Of a stretch of 64,000 bases of DNA, positions 47,538-55,870 are shown piece by piece. The stretch's first letter is position 1; the number at the start of each line of letters is the position of its first letter. Source of the stretch: Mycobacterium sp. 852002-50816_SCH5313054-b (GTDB taxonomy: Bacteria > Actinomycetota > Actinomycetes > Mycobacteriales > Mycobacteriaceae); NCBI RefSeq assembly GCF_001667185.1, contig NZ_LZIC01000030.1:62001-126000 (forward strand), in the 5' to 3' direction. The notes beneath the pieces were generated by a model that worked only from the letters and a program-made list of their open reading frames with translations, ran no database searches and was not told the origin of the DNA. Made by a program: the position numbers and the translations under genes.

Positions 47538-47861
47538 TCAGAGGTTCGTCGGTTTGTCGAACGTGCCGGGTGTTGCCGGCCCGCGACCGGTGAGCAGGTG
47601 GTGCATCTTGGTGGCGTCCTGCGCGGCGGCGACGGCGGCCCGCAGGCGCCACTCGTCGCCGTCGGTCGTGTAGGCAACCATCTGCCGGGCGGCAAAGCTG
47701 TAGAGCGACTGGATCATCGGCAGATTTCTCTTGCCGGCCACGTCGGCGATCCACAGGTAGCTCGATGCCTGCCTGAGCGCTTCCGCCAACTGCGGTTCCG
47801 GGACCACAAACCCACGCTCGCACACGGCCGCCGCGTGAAGTGCTGCCGGCGCTCGGCTCAT
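47538..47861 (-). CDS. Small conserved hypothetical protein
   Basis: A 107-residue helical protein without known motif. Visible segments are QASSYLWIADVAGKRNLP, SFAARQMVAYTTDGDEWRL and AAVAAAQDATKMHHLLTG. There is no signal peptide or transmembrane helix. The ATG at 47861 was chosen because codons further upstream lie over the promoter of the divergent membrane protein. It converges on the Cys-repeat gene with a gap of 14 bases. Function unknown. Confidence 0.65.
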   Translation of the reverse strand: MSRAPAALHAAAVCERGFVVPEPQLAEALRQASSYLWIADVAGKRNLPMIQSLYSFAARQMVAYTTDGDEWRLRAAVAAAQDATKMHHLLTGRGPATPGTFDKPTNL

Positions 47862-47933
47862 ATGCCTCTCATATCTTGGGCGTGGTCGGCCCAGGCCAGG
47901 GCGGGCGCGGGCGGTCGGCCCTACTGTGCTGAC

Positions 47934-48335
47934 ATGCAGACAGTGCTGTTCACGCTCGGATTGGTCCTGTTCCTTATCGGCCTGCTCACCGGGTTCGCCA
48001 TCCCCGCACTGAAGAATCCGCGCATGGCGCTGTCCAGCCACCTCGAGGCGGTGCTTAACGGCATGTTCCTGGTGGTACTCGGCCTGCTCTGGCCGCACCT
48101 CCACTTGGCCTACGCCTGGGGAGTGACGGCGGTCGCGCTGATCGTCTACGCCGCCTACGCGAACTGGTTGGCGACGCTGCTCGCCGCGGCGTGGGGCGCC
48201 GGCCGCAAACTCGCCCCGATCGCGGCGACCGACCACGTGGCCTCGGCGGGAAAGGAAGGGGTTGTCGGCTTCCTGTTGGTGTCCCTGGCGCTGGCGATCG
48301 TGTTCGGCGTGGGGATCGTCATCGTCGGGCTCTGA
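47934..48335 (+). CDS. Hydroxylaminobenzene mutase-like membrane protein
   Basis: A 133-residue protein with four transmembrane helices. Segments LFLIGLLTGFAIPALKNPRMALSSHLEAVLNGMFL (around residues 10-45) and YANWLATLLAA are the pattern of HabA/HabB, which rearrange hydroxylaminobenzene to 2-aminophenol. The similarity is judged by eye from these segments. Whether it performs that reaction in a mycobacterium is unknown. It converges on a ferritin-like diiron gene, with a nitroreductase gene beyond it. Confidence 0.65.
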   Translation: MQTVLFTLGLVLFLIGLLTGFAIPALKNPRMALSSHLEAVLNGMFLVVLGLLWPHLHLAYAWGVTAVALIVYAAYANWLATLLAAAWGAGRKLAPIAATDHVASAGKEGVVGFLLVSLALAIVFGVGIVIVGL

Positions 48336-48351
48336 CGACGAAAGCGCTCGG

Positions 48352-49452
48352 TTAGGTCGCGCCCGCCGCGATCACCTGGTCCACCTCGAGGGCCCGCTCG
48401 GCCATCTCGGCATGCGCCTTGTCCAGCGCATCGGCCTGGTCCTCATCGGCCTTCATCAGGGTCTCGATGTCGAAGCCGGCCATGTCGAGCACACCCATGT
48501 CCCGGAAGGCCTCCTGCACCTTGTCGCCCCACAGCCCGATGTCCTTCACGATGGGCACGATGCGGCTGAACAGGTGCGAGCGGAACTGGATCATCAGCGG
48601 CGATGAGTCGACCCAGTCGGCACAGGCCTGGACGTCCATGTCGAGGGTCTCGAAGACCTCCTCGCCGCGGAACCTGTCGCGCATCAGGTAGCAGGCGTCG
48701 ACGACGAACTCCTCACGCTCGCCGCGCTCGGCCTCGGTCAGCTCAGAGTAGTAGTCCTTCAACGAGATTCGGCCGAAGGCGACGTGCCGGGCCTCGTCCT
48801 GCATGACATAAGCCAGCAACTGCTTGGCCAGCGAGTCCTGCGGCGCCATGTCACGCAGCACCCCGAAGGCGGCGAGTGCGAGCCCTTCGATGAGGACCTG
48901 CATGCCCAGGTAGGGCATGTCCCAGCGCGAGTCGCGCAGGGTGTCGTCCAGCAGCGCGGTCAGGTGCTTGTTGATCGGGTAGACCAGCTCGACCTTCTCC
49001 TGCAGGAACCGCGAGAACGCCTCGACGTGTCGGGCCTCGTCCATCGTTTGGGTCGCCGCGTAGAACTTCGCATCCAGGTCCGGGACCACCTCGACGATCT
49101 TGGCGGCGCACACCATCGCCCCCTGCTCGCCGTGCAGGAACTGCGAGAACTGCCAGGCTTGGAAATGCAGGCGCAGCTCGGCGCGACGTGCGTCGTCGGC
49201 GGCGTCCCACATCGGGCTGCCGAACAGCGGATGGAATTCGTCGGGCAGCCCGACCGGGTTCGTCGGGTCGACGTCTTGCGCCCAGTCGATGCGCGACTGG
49301 GCATCCCACTGCTTGTCCTTTCCCTTTTGGTAGAGGGAAAGGAGTCGGGCGCGGCTGTCGTCGTACTCCCAGGTAAAACGCGCGTCGCCGACGCTGGGGA
49401 CCTCCCACGAGTACGGCGCGGGCACCTGCGTGTACTTGTCCCTCGTGGTCAT
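48352..49452 (-). CDS. Ferritin-like diiron protein (AurF/R2-like oxygenase type)
   Basis: A 366-residue helical protein with two diiron half-sites: LHGEQGAMVCAA with DEARHVEAF (first Glu and ExxH) and IEGLALAAFG with QDEARHVAFG (second). This is the ligand pattern of ferritin-like oxygenases such as R2-like proteins and AurF-type N-oxygenases. Activity is unknown. ATG 49452 is preceded on the reverse strand by AAAGGCGG. The nitroreductase gene upstream on the same strand is 158 bases away. Confidence 0.8.
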   Translation of the reverse strand: MTTRDKYTQVPAPYSWEVPSVGDARFTWEYDDSRARLLSLYQKGKDKQWDAQSRIDWAQDVDPTNPVGLPDEFHPLFGSPMWDAADDARRAELRLHFQAWQFSQFLHGEQGAMVCAAKIVEVVPDLDAKFYAATQTMDEARHVEAFSRFLQEKVELVYPINKHLTALLDDTLRDSRWDMPYLGMQVLIEGLALAAFGVLRDMAPQDSLAKQLLAYVMQDEARHVAFGRISLKDYYSELTEAERGEREEFVVDACYLMRDRFRGEEVFETLDMDVQACADWVDSSPLMIQFRSHLFSRIVPIVKDIGLWGDKVQEAFRDMGVLDMAGFDIETLMKADEDQADALDKAHAEMAERALEVDQVIAAGAT

Positions 49453-49610
49453 GAACGGCCGCCTTTCTGCCACGTATGACCAGTGGTCATATGACGGGTA
49501 TCACACTGCACCCGGAGTGCGCGGCGCGTCAACCCTGACAAACGAAAGCGCCCCAAGCCGCATTCACCGGGGCCTCTTTCCCAGGTGCTTGTGGTGATGA
49601 CGGTGCTGGA

Positions 49611-50276
49611 CTAATCGTGGACGAACGTGACCGTCTCGCCGAGCGGCGCCCGCCCCGTTCGTGCGTAACCGACCGCAGGGTCCTCATACCCGATCGACAT
49701 GCCACAGAAGAGGATCAGGCCGTCTGGGGGTGACAGGATCTCCGCAACGGTCTTGCGATATACCGACCAGGCCATCTGTGGGCAACTGTGCAGCCCTTCG
49801 GCACGCAGCAGCAGCATGACGGTCTGCAGATACATGCCGACGTCGGCCCATTGTGGCCGGCCAAGGTCACGGTCGATGTAGCAGAACAGGGCGGCGGGCG
49901 CGCCAAAACAGTCCCAATTCGCGGAAGCGGCCCTCTGACGCGCCTCCCAATCCTCGCGCTCAACGCCGAGTGCGCTGTAGCGCTCATGGCCGAAAGCGGA
50001 TCGACGTTCGCGGTAGGGGGACTTCAAGTCGGTCGGGTACATCTCGTACTCCCGCTCGTCCCAGGGGTCGCGAGCGGCCACACGTTCGCCGGCGCGCTTT
50101 TTGAGCTCCGCCAGCGGCGCGCCTGTCACCACGTAGGCGTTCCACGACTGAAGGTTCGATCCAGACGGCGACCACGCCGCGGCGGACAGCACGCGCTCCA
50201 GCACCTCGCTCGACACAGGCTCGTCGGTGAACCCACGCACGGCTCGTCGGGTTGTGACTGCCTCATATACGTCCAT
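49611..50276 (-). CDS. Nitroreductase-family FMN oxidoreductase
   Basis: A 221-residue flavin protein starting VYEAVTTRRAVRGFTDEPV, the classic FMN-phosphate Arg cluster, with SPSGSNLQSWNAYVV and GMSIGYEDP near the end. The family reduces nitro groups, quinones or enones with NAD(P)H. ATG 50276 has GGGGGGAG in front. It could be cotranscribed with the downstream diiron gene. The substrate is not predictable. Confidence 0.9.
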   Translation of the reverse strand: MDVYEAVTTRRAVRGFTDEPVSSEVLERVLSAAAWSPSGSNLQSWNAYVVTGAPLAELKKRAGERVAARDPWDEREYEMYPTDLKSPYRERRSAFGHERYSALGVEREDWEARQRAASANWDCFGAPAALFCYIDRDLGRPQWADVGMYLQTVMLLLRAEGLHSCPQMAWSVYRKTVAEILSPPDGLILFCGMSIGYEDPAVGYARTGRAPLGETVTFVHD

Positions 50277-50421
50277 GCCGCTCCCCCCTAGTCGCAGGCT
50301 GTTCGTAGCCAACTGAGCCAGACACCTAACCGTATTCGGCGCAGCGAGGGAAAGCTGCGCGGACGAGGAACTGTCTATGTCACCCGGATTGGGCCCGGCT
50401 TGACGGTTAGTTCAGTTCGGC

Positions 50422-51048
50422 TCAGCTGGCGAATTCGGTGGCGCCGAGAGCGACGTCGAAGTTGTCTACGCCATGACGGGCCAGACCCATGAGGACCAGA
50501 CCCGTTCCCTCCAACCAGTGCGCCATGGTCAAGCCGCCGACGTCCAACGGGCGCAGCCCGAGACTGGCGATGAACTCCGACACGCCCGCCTTGGCCTGCG
50601 AATCGTCGCCAGCGAAGAACACATCCAGCGTCCGCCCCTCCTTCAGGACATGACCGAAGACGGTGTTGAATGCCTTCACCACGCGGGCGCCGGCCGGAGC
50701 CGCTTTGGCGACTTCCTGGGCGATCGAGGTGCCATCGGGGATGGCCAGCCCGTCGGCATCGCCGTTGAACGGGTTGCTGATGTCGACGATGACCTTGTCC
50801 CTCAACGCGTTTCCATACTGGGTGACGACCGGAACGACATCGGCGTACCTCAAGGCCAGAATGACGATGGCCCCGGCTGGGGTGGCGCCAAAGTCTGCCC
50901 TCGTGGCGTTGCCGCCCAGAGTCGTGGCCAGGTCAGCGGCCTTGGACTGATCGCGGCCGATGACCTCGACGGCGTTTCCGCCCGCGACTGCCAGGGTGCC
51001 GATCGCGCGAGCCATGTTGCCCGTGCCGATGATGCTGATGCTGCTCAT
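50422..51048 (-). CDS. NAD(P)-binding F420-oxidoreductase-type protein (paralogue A)
   Basis: A 208-residue Rossmann protein beginning SISIIGTGNMARAI, as in NADPH-dependent F420 reductases, with VIVDISNPFN, VVKAFNTVFG and a C-terminal GLRPLDVGGL. It lacks the further C-terminal domain of larger dehydrogenases. It is a clear paralogue of the protein at 53724 (both start MSSISIIG and share the VVKAFNTVF block). It is followed upstream in the operon by a SnoaL-like gene, as the other copy is. Confidence 0.88.
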   Translation of the reverse strand: MSSISIIGTGNMARAIGTLAVAGGNAVEVIGRDQSKAADLATTLGGNATRADFGATPAGAIVILALRYADVVPVVTQYGNALRDKVIVDISNPFNGDADGLAIPDGTSIAQEVAKAAPAGARVVKAFNTVFGHVLKEGRTLDVFFAGDDSQAKAGVSEFIASLGLRPLDVGGLTMAHWLEGTGLVLMGLARHGVDNFDVALGATEFAS

Positions 51049-51108
51049 GATGCTCTCTTCCGCTTGTTGTCTGGCCCCAAAATGCCCGTGGGAGATCGGG
51101 TCTCGCCG

Positions 51109-51531
51109 CTACTGCGGGTGGGTGAGGAGTTCCCAGGGCTTCATGCCGAGGTGGCCCGCAAGGTGCCGCTGCATCTCGACGCCGGCCGGCAGCGGCCGCC
51201 ACCAGATGGTCACCTCGGCGATCTTTCCGTCTGCGTCGAGCAGGATGTAGTCCATCCCGTTGACCACGGTGTCTTCGATCTGTAGTCGGAAGTGCGCGGC
51301 GTGGTGGGTCTGGCCGCTGAGGACTTCTTTGTAGGTGAGGTCGGCCGCCCCGCCGATCCCTCGCATGGCTTCCAGGACCGCCTCGCGGCCGGTGACTGGC
51401 TCGTCGCCGAGTGGGCTGTACAGCACCACGTCCTCGGCGAGGATTGCGGAGAGGGCGTCTTTGTCTGCGCCGCCGTGCATGGTATTGACGAAGGCTTCCA
51501 CGGTGTCGCGGTGCGGGGCGAATGCTGTCAT
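51109..51531 (-). CDS. SnoaL-like protein (paralogue A)
   Basis: A 140-residue NTF2-like protein: APHRDTVEAFVNTMHGG, VLYSPLGDEPVTGREAVLEA, VLSGQTHHAAHFRLQI and RPLPAGVEMQRHLAGHLG. It is obviously related to the product at 55351, which shares FxSHRETLESFV, PVSGRDAVVE and VLSGDTHHAALF. The ATG follows GGGAGAAACC on the reverse strand. It lies 60 bases before the Rossmann gene at 50422, so the two are likely one unit. Function unknown. Confidence 0.85.
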   Translation of the reverse strand: MTAFAPHRDTVEAFVNTMHGGADKDALSAILAEDVVLYSPLGDEPVTGREAVLEAMRGIGGAADLTYKEVLSGQTHHAAHFRLQIEDTVVNGMDYILLDADGKIAEVTIWWRPLPAGVEMQRHLAGHLGMKPWELLTHPQ

Positions 51532-51607
51532 GGTTTCTCCCTGAGTGATGTGTTGCTCGTGGTGTGTGAGACCTGACGGTGCGTGACGTCCGCGCCGTCG
51601 TCATCAC

Positions 51608-52342
51608 TCAGATCGCCGTGGTGCCGCCGTCGACCACCAGCTCCATGCCATTGACATAGCTCGAGTCGTCGGAGGCGAGGAACAACGCGGCCGACGCGAT
51701 CTCCTCAGGGCGGCCCATCTTTCCCCGCGGGATCAAAGATTCGAACTGCGCCTTCGTTTCCTCGTCGAACAACTCTTCCTGCTTCGCCGTCGCGACCTGG
51801 CCGGGGGTCAGGACGTTCACCCGGATCTTCCTGTCCTTCAGCTCGGACACCCACACCCGTGTGTAGGCGGGCAACACGGCCTTGCTCGCCGCGTACACAC
51901 TCCACCCGGGGTAGCCCTTGAGCGACGCGGTTGAGCCGGTCATGAAGATCGAGCCGCCATCGTTGAACAGTGGCAGCGCCTTCTGGACCGTGAACAGCGT
52001 GCCGCGCGCATTCAGCCCGAAGGTGGCGTCGAAGTGCTCCTCGGTGATCTCGCCGAGCCTGCTCTGCTCACCCGTTCCCGCACTCGCCCACAGCACATCG
52101 ATTGAACCCTTTTCCCGCTTGACCGTGTCGAACAAATTGTCCAGGTCGTCGAGGTTCGCCGAATCCCCCTGCACGCCGGTCACGTTCCGGCCGATCTGTT
52201 CGACGGCCTGGTCCAGCGCGTCCTTCCGTCGGCCCGTGATGAAGACGTGAGCTCCTTCGTCAACGAACAACTTGGCACCGGCCAGGGCCATGCCACTCGT
52301 TGCGCCGGTGATCACTGCGACCTTGCCATCGAGTTTTCCCAC
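51608..52342 (-). CDS. Short-chain dehydrogenase/reductase
   Basis: A 244-residue SDR with active-site Ser in FMTGSTASL and Tyr-Lys in VYAASKAVL, and the C-terminal VNGMELVVDGG. The cofactor motif reads TGATSGMALAG, with Ala in place of the third Gly, and NNAG is replaced by ASAG. It is divergent from the TetR gene at 52469 across a pair of 20-base direct repeats and is probably that regulator's target. The SnoaL-like and Rossmann genes follow on the same strand. Confidence 0.9.
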   Translation of the reverse strand: MGKLDGKVAVITGATSGMALAGAKLFVDEGAHVFITGRRKDALDQAVEQIGRNVTGVQGDSANLDDLDNLFDTVKREKGSIDVLWASAGTGEQSRLGEITEEHFDATFGLNARGTLFTVQKALPLFNDGGSIFMTGSTASLKGYPGWSVYAASKAVLPAYTRVWVSELKDRKIRVNVLTPGQVATAKQEELFDEETKAQFESLIPRGKMGRPEEIASAALFLASDDSSYVNGMELVVDGGTTAI

Positions 52343-52374
52343 GATCGCTCCATTCCTTCGGTGATGCCGATGTT

Positions 52375-52448
52375 ATGTACACCGATCCGTATCCTTAACG
52401 TATCGAAGGCTCACGCGGGATGCAAGCTATGCACACCGATCCGTACCC
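52375..52448. promoter_or_regulatory. Pair of 20-bp direct repeats in a divergent promoter
   Basis: ATGTACACCGATCCGTATCC at 52375-52394 recurs as ATGCACACCGATCCGTACCC at 52429-52448, 18 of 20 bases identical, 54 bases apart. They lie between the divergent SDR and TetR genes. They are likely twin operators of that TetR. Confidence 0.7.
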
Positions 52449-52468
52449 AACTGGGCTACGCTGGGTGC

Positions 52469-53062
52469 ATGACGGAGTTGGAGAAGGGGCCGCGAGGCCT
52501 GCGCCGCGGCAGGGGCGCACGAGAGCGCATCGTCGCCGCTTCACGACAGCTGTTCCGCGATCAAGGCATCAACAGCACTGGCCTGGACCAGCTCTGCGCG
52601 GTGGCCCAGGTGTCCAAGCGCACGTTCTACCAGCACTTCAAAGGCAAGGACGAGCTGATCGCCGAACACCTACGCCGGTTCGATCCCGACATCCTGCCCG
52701 AGGTGTTCGACCGGGCCGATCTCACACCCCGCGAACGGCTCCTCGCCGCCTTCGACATCCACGCGCCGCTATGCCCGTTCATCGCGGCCGCCGTCGAAAT
52801 CCCCAACCCGGACCACCCGGCACGCGTACACGCCGCCGACTACAAGAAGGCATTTGCCGCGCGGCTCACCGAGACCGCGCGCGAGGCCGGCGCCACCGAC
52901 CCCGAACAGCTCGGCGAACAACTGGCGCTGCTCCTGGATGGCGCTTCGGCCCGCAACCGCGTCCTCAACACCGAAACCTTTGCCACCGCCGCCGCCATCG
53001 CAGTCGTGCTCATCGACGACGCCATCCCCGCGCCAGCCGGCGGCGAGCTCAGCCGAAGTTGA
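52469..53062 (+). CDS. TetR-family transcriptional regulator
   Basis: A 197-residue regulator with helix-turn-helix LDQLCAVAQVSKRTFYQHFKGKDELI at about residues 42-67 and FDIHAPLCPFIAAAVEIPNPDHP in the ligand domain. It is of the group with a CPF-type segment often seen next to SDR or oxidoreductase genes. ATG 52469. Divergent from the SDR at 51608; twin direct repeats lie between them. Confidence 0.9.
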   Translation: MTELEKGPRGLRRGRGARERIVAASRQLFRDQGINSTGLDQLCAVAQVSKRTFYQHFKGKDELIAEHLRRFDPDILPEVFDRADLTPRERLLAAFDIHAPLCPFIAAAVEIPNPDHPARVHAADYKKAFAARLTETAREAGATDPEQLGEQLALLLDGASARNRVLNTETFATAAAIAVVLIDDAIPAPAGGELSRS

Positions 53063-53146
53063 CGACAACGGGGAAGTCGAAGTCCCCCACGCCAGAGCGG
53101 CCCGCCCCTACCGACAAGCAGGCCCGCGCCCTCCGGCCAGTGAACG

Positions 53147-53629
53147 TTATGAAAGCTCGTCCACGCCGGGGGAGTCGTGGTGGGTGGCCACGTGGCGCTG
53201 GATTCGTTCGTTGAGGGCGGCGAGCGTGTCGAGCTCAGCCGGAGTGAACAGGTCGATGAAGTTGCGGCGGACGTCCTCCACGTGCCTGGGTGCGGCGTTC
53301 TCGATGGCGGCGCGGCCGGCCGGTAGCAGGCAGACCATCGTGCTGCGGGCGTCGTTGGGGTTGGGCTCGCGGCTGACGAGCCCGTCCTTCTGCATGCGAC
53401 GCAACTGGTGAGAGACGCGGCTTTTCTCCCAGCTCAGTGCGATGCACAGGTCGCGGGCGGGCATGCGGTCTCCGTCGTGAGCCGAGAGCACTTCCAGGAC
53501 CGCGTAGTCGGCCCCGGACAGGCCCGATTTCTGTAGGCCTCGGTTGAGATGCGCGACGAGCTGATAATTCGCATACACGAAGGCCCGCCAGGCGCGGTCC
53601 TCACGAGGGTTGAGCCAGTTCGGTGCCAT
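53147..53629 (-). CDS. MarR-family regulator
   Basis: A 160-residue MarR protein with the winged helix DYAVLEVLSAHDGDRMPARDL, SWEKSRVSHQLRRMQKDGLV, then EPNPNDARSTMVCLLPAGR as wing. ATG 53629 is preceded by GGTAGGA; TTG 53668 and ATG 53662 would extend it by 11-13 residues into operator-like sequence. Divergent from the Rossmann gene at 53724 and probably its regulator. Confidence 0.88.
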   Translation of the reverse strand: MAPNWLNPREDRAWRAFVYANYQLVAHLNRGLQKSGLSGADYAVLEVLSAHDGDRMPARDLCIALSWEKSRVSHQLRRMQKDGLVSREPNPNDARSTMVCLLPAGRAAIENAAPRHVEDVRRNFIDLFTPAELDTLAALNERIQRHVATHHDSPGVDELS

Positions 53630-53679
53630 CGGCTGCGATCCTACCCCCGTTGGTTGACGCATCACCAATCCCGACTTAT

Positions 53680-53695
53680 GGTTGAGGAGTCAACC
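53680..53695. promoter_or_regulatory. Palindromic MarR-type operator
   Basis: GGTTGAGGAGTCAACC is an inverted repeat with 6-base perfect arms, 28 bases before the Rossmann gene start. Related half sites flank it: TGGTTGACGCATCACC at 53651-53666 and GGTCAACC at 53703-53710. A similar palindrome, TTGATGCATCAA, lies before the DoxX gene at 57956. Confidence 0.72.
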
Positions 53696-53723
53696 TTTTG
53701 ATGGTCAACCGAGGGGATATTTC

Positions 53724-54347
53724 ATGAGCAGCATCAGCATCATCGGCCTGGGCACCATGGCCAACGCTCTGGCCCAGCGCGCACTCGCGAGCGGCAACGC
53801 TGTCGAGGTCATCGGTCGCGACCCGGCCAAAGCCAACGAATTGGCCGCCACGCTCGACGGCGCCACCGTCGGGACGGCCGGCACCGCGCCAGCCGGCGAC
53901 ATCGTCATTCTCGCCGTGCCGTACGCCGCCGCGGCGGAGGTGGTCAGCGACTACGGGGACGCCCTGAACGGCAAGATTGTCATCGACATCACCAACCCCG
54001 CGAACTCCGATCTCTCAGGCTTTGTCACCCCCGAGGGCAGTTCCGGGGCTCAGGAGATCGCCGAGGCCGCCCCGACCGGCGCGCATGTCGTCAAGGCGTT
54101 CAACACCGTGTTTGCCAACGCGCTCTCTGCGGCCGAGGGCCGTTCGTTGGATGTGTTCATCGCCGGCGACGACGCGCAGGCCAAGGCCCAAGTATCGGTA
54201 TTTATCGAGAGCCTGGGACTGCGTCCCTTGGATGCCGGGCCGCTGCCCATGGCGCAGACATTGGAGAACGCGGGCCTGCTGGAAATGAACCTGATGAACA
54301 CCCTTAACCACACCAACTTCGCCCTGGGCATCACGGTTCTGGACTGA
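53724..54347 (+). CDS. NAD(P)-binding F420-oxidoreductase-type protein (paralogue B)
   Basis: A 207-residue Rossmann protein starting SISIIGLGTMANALAQ, with VIDITNPANSD, VVKAFNTVFANA and GLRPLDAGPLPMAQTLEN. Same architecture and clear sequence relation to the protein at 50422. GAGGGG precedes the ATG. It is first of three rightward genes (Rossmann, epimerase-like, SnoaL-like) downstream of MarR-type palindromes, so probably inducible. Confidence 0.88.
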   Translation: MSSISIIGLGTMANALAQRALASGNAVEVIGRDPAKANELAATLDGATVGTAGTAPAGDIVILAVPYAAAAEVVSDYGDALNGKIVIDITNPANSDLSGFVTPEGSSGAQEIAEAAPTGAHVVKAFNTVFANALSAAEGRSLDVFIAGDDAQAKAQVSVFIESLGLRPLDAGPLPMAQTLENAGLLEMNLMNTLNHTNFALGITVLD

Positions 54348-54394
54348 ATCCTCCGACGCCCGCAATCCGAATCCAATCCGAAAAGGACATTCAC

Positions 54395-55354
54395 ATGCGC
54401 GTTTTCATCACCGGTGGGACCGGCCATGCCGGCTCGCACATCATCCCCGAACTCATCGGCGCCGGACACGAGGTCACCGGCCTGGCCCGGTCCGAGGAAT
54501 CCGCGGCGGCGGTCTCTGCGCTGGGCGCGACGGTGCGTCGCGGCAGCCTCGAGGATCTCGACGGGCTCAAGGCGGCGGCCGCGGACTCCGACGGTGTCAT
54601 CCACGTCGCCCACCGCCAAGACCTGCTTCCCTCCGGCGGGATGGACGCCGTGGCCGCCGCGGAGCTCCCGATCATGCACGCCTACGGCGAGGCCCTCGCC
54701 GGAACCGGAAAGCCGTTGGTCGTGGCCGGCAGCATCGGTGGCCCCGGGCAGGGCCTGGGCCGGCCGGCCACCGAGGAGGACCCGGCCCTTCCCAGCAGGG
54801 AGGAGGACAAGGGCACCCTGCGGGCTCGCAACGTGGTGGAACGCGCTGTCATCGGCCTCGCCGAGCAGGGAGTGCGGTCGTCGATCGTGCGGCTTCCGCT
54901 CATCGCACACAGCACGACCGATACTGCCGGCTTCCTCCCGCAGCTGATCGCTCTCGCCAAGGACAAGGGCTTCGCCGGATACCCCGGAGACGGCGCGAAC
55001 GCGTGGAGCGCCGTTCACATCCGCGATGTCGCCTCCGTTTTCCGCTTGGCGCTGGAAAAGGGTCCGGCTGGCAGATATTGGCACGCGGTCCACGACGAGG
55101 GCATCCCGCTCCGAGAGATCGCCGAGGCCATCGGCAGCCGTCTGGACTTGCCCGTCGTGAGCGTTCCCGTGGACGAACTGATGGTGCCGGGATACTTCGG
55201 GCCCCTCGCGAGCCTGGTCACGAAGAACTACCCGGCATCCAACCTCATCACCCGCCAGACCTTGGGCTGGGAACCGGTTGAACTCGGCCTGCTCACCGAT
55301 TTGGACAACGGCCACTACTTCTCCGCCAACAAAGACACAGGAGCAATCCCATGA
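54395..55354 (+). CDS. NAD-dependent epimerase/dehydratase-like (extended SDR) protein
   Basis: A 319-residue extended SDR with the N-terminal cofactor motif FITGGTGHAGSHIIPELIGAG and GLARSEESAAAV after it, then RRGSLEDLDGLKAAAADSDGV. The usual YxxxK is not clear; ARNVVERAVIGLAEQG occupies that region, as in atypical epimerase-like reductases. ATG 54395 follows AAAAGGACATTC. It overlaps the SnoaL-like gene by four bases (ATGA). Substrate unknown. Confidence 0.88.
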   Translation: MRVFITGGTGHAGSHIIPELIGAGHEVTGLARSEESAAAVSALGATVRRGSLEDLDGLKAAAADSDGVIHVAHRQDLLPSGGMDAVAAAELPIMHAYGEALAGTGKPLVVAGSIGGPGQGLGRPATEEDPALPSREEDKGTLRARNVVERAVIGLAEQGVRSSIVRLPLIAHSTTDTAGFLPQLIALAKDKGFAGYPGDGANAWSAVHIRDVASVFRLALEKGPAGRYWHAVHDEGIPLREIAEAIGSRLDLPVVSVPVDELMVPGYFGPLASLVTKNYPASNLITRQTLGWEPVELGLLTDLDNGHYFSANKDTGAIP

Positions 55355-55785
55355 ACTCCTTCGCCTCGCACCGCGAAACGCTGGAATCCTTCGTTGATTG
55401 CATCAACGGCGCCGGCCGCGACGGCGTCGACGCAGGCACCCTCTCCCGTTTACTCGCCGCAGACGTGGTGATCTACGGGCCGTTCGGCGATGACCCGGTC
55501 AGCGGCCGCGACGCGGTCGTGGAGACCATTCGAAGCGTTAACAAACTGTCGACCGACGACACCTACACGGAGGTCCTCAGCGGTGACACCCACCACGCCG
55601 CGCTCTTCCGGCTGCAGATCGGGGACGCCGCGGTCAACGGAATCTTCTTGGTTCAGCTCAACGTGGACGGCGAGATCGCCGAGGTGAGAATCTTCTACCG
55701 CACACTGCCGGCCGGCGTCGCGCTCCAGCAGAACATGGCCAGAGCTCTCGGTTGGCAGCCCTGGAAACTGCGCACGGACGACTAG
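55351..55785 (+). CDS. SnoaL-like protein (paralogue B)
   Basis: A 144-residue NTF2-like protein: FASHRETLESFVDCINGAG, VIYGPFGDDPVSGRDAVVE, VLSGDTHHAALFRLQIGD and LPAGVALQQNMARALGWQPW. It closely parallels the protein at 51109 along its whole length. The start overlaps the epimerase-like gene. Together with the Rossmann gene it repeats the pairing found at 50.4-51.5 kb. Function unknown. Confidence 0.86.
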   Translation: MNSFASHRETLESFVDCINGAGRDGVDAGTLSRLLAADVVIYGPFGDDPVSGRDAVVETIRSVNKLSTDDTYTEVLSGDTHHAALFRLQIGDAAVNGIFLVQLNVDGEIAEVRIFYRTLPAGVALQQNMARALGWQPWKLRTDD

Positions 55786-55870
55786 CCGGTGATCGCATTT
55801 CGCATCCCTTGCGGGCAGCAGGCTGAGCGATCACCTCCGCACCATCACGAGCCGGAATCAATGAAAGACG

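Noticed and set aside
47098..47823. Leftward frame of 241 codons opposite the Cys-repeat gene
   Set aside because: His/Arg/Gly-rich repeat text is the mirror of the 36-bp repeats; no start context. The period-three Cys pattern favours the + strand.
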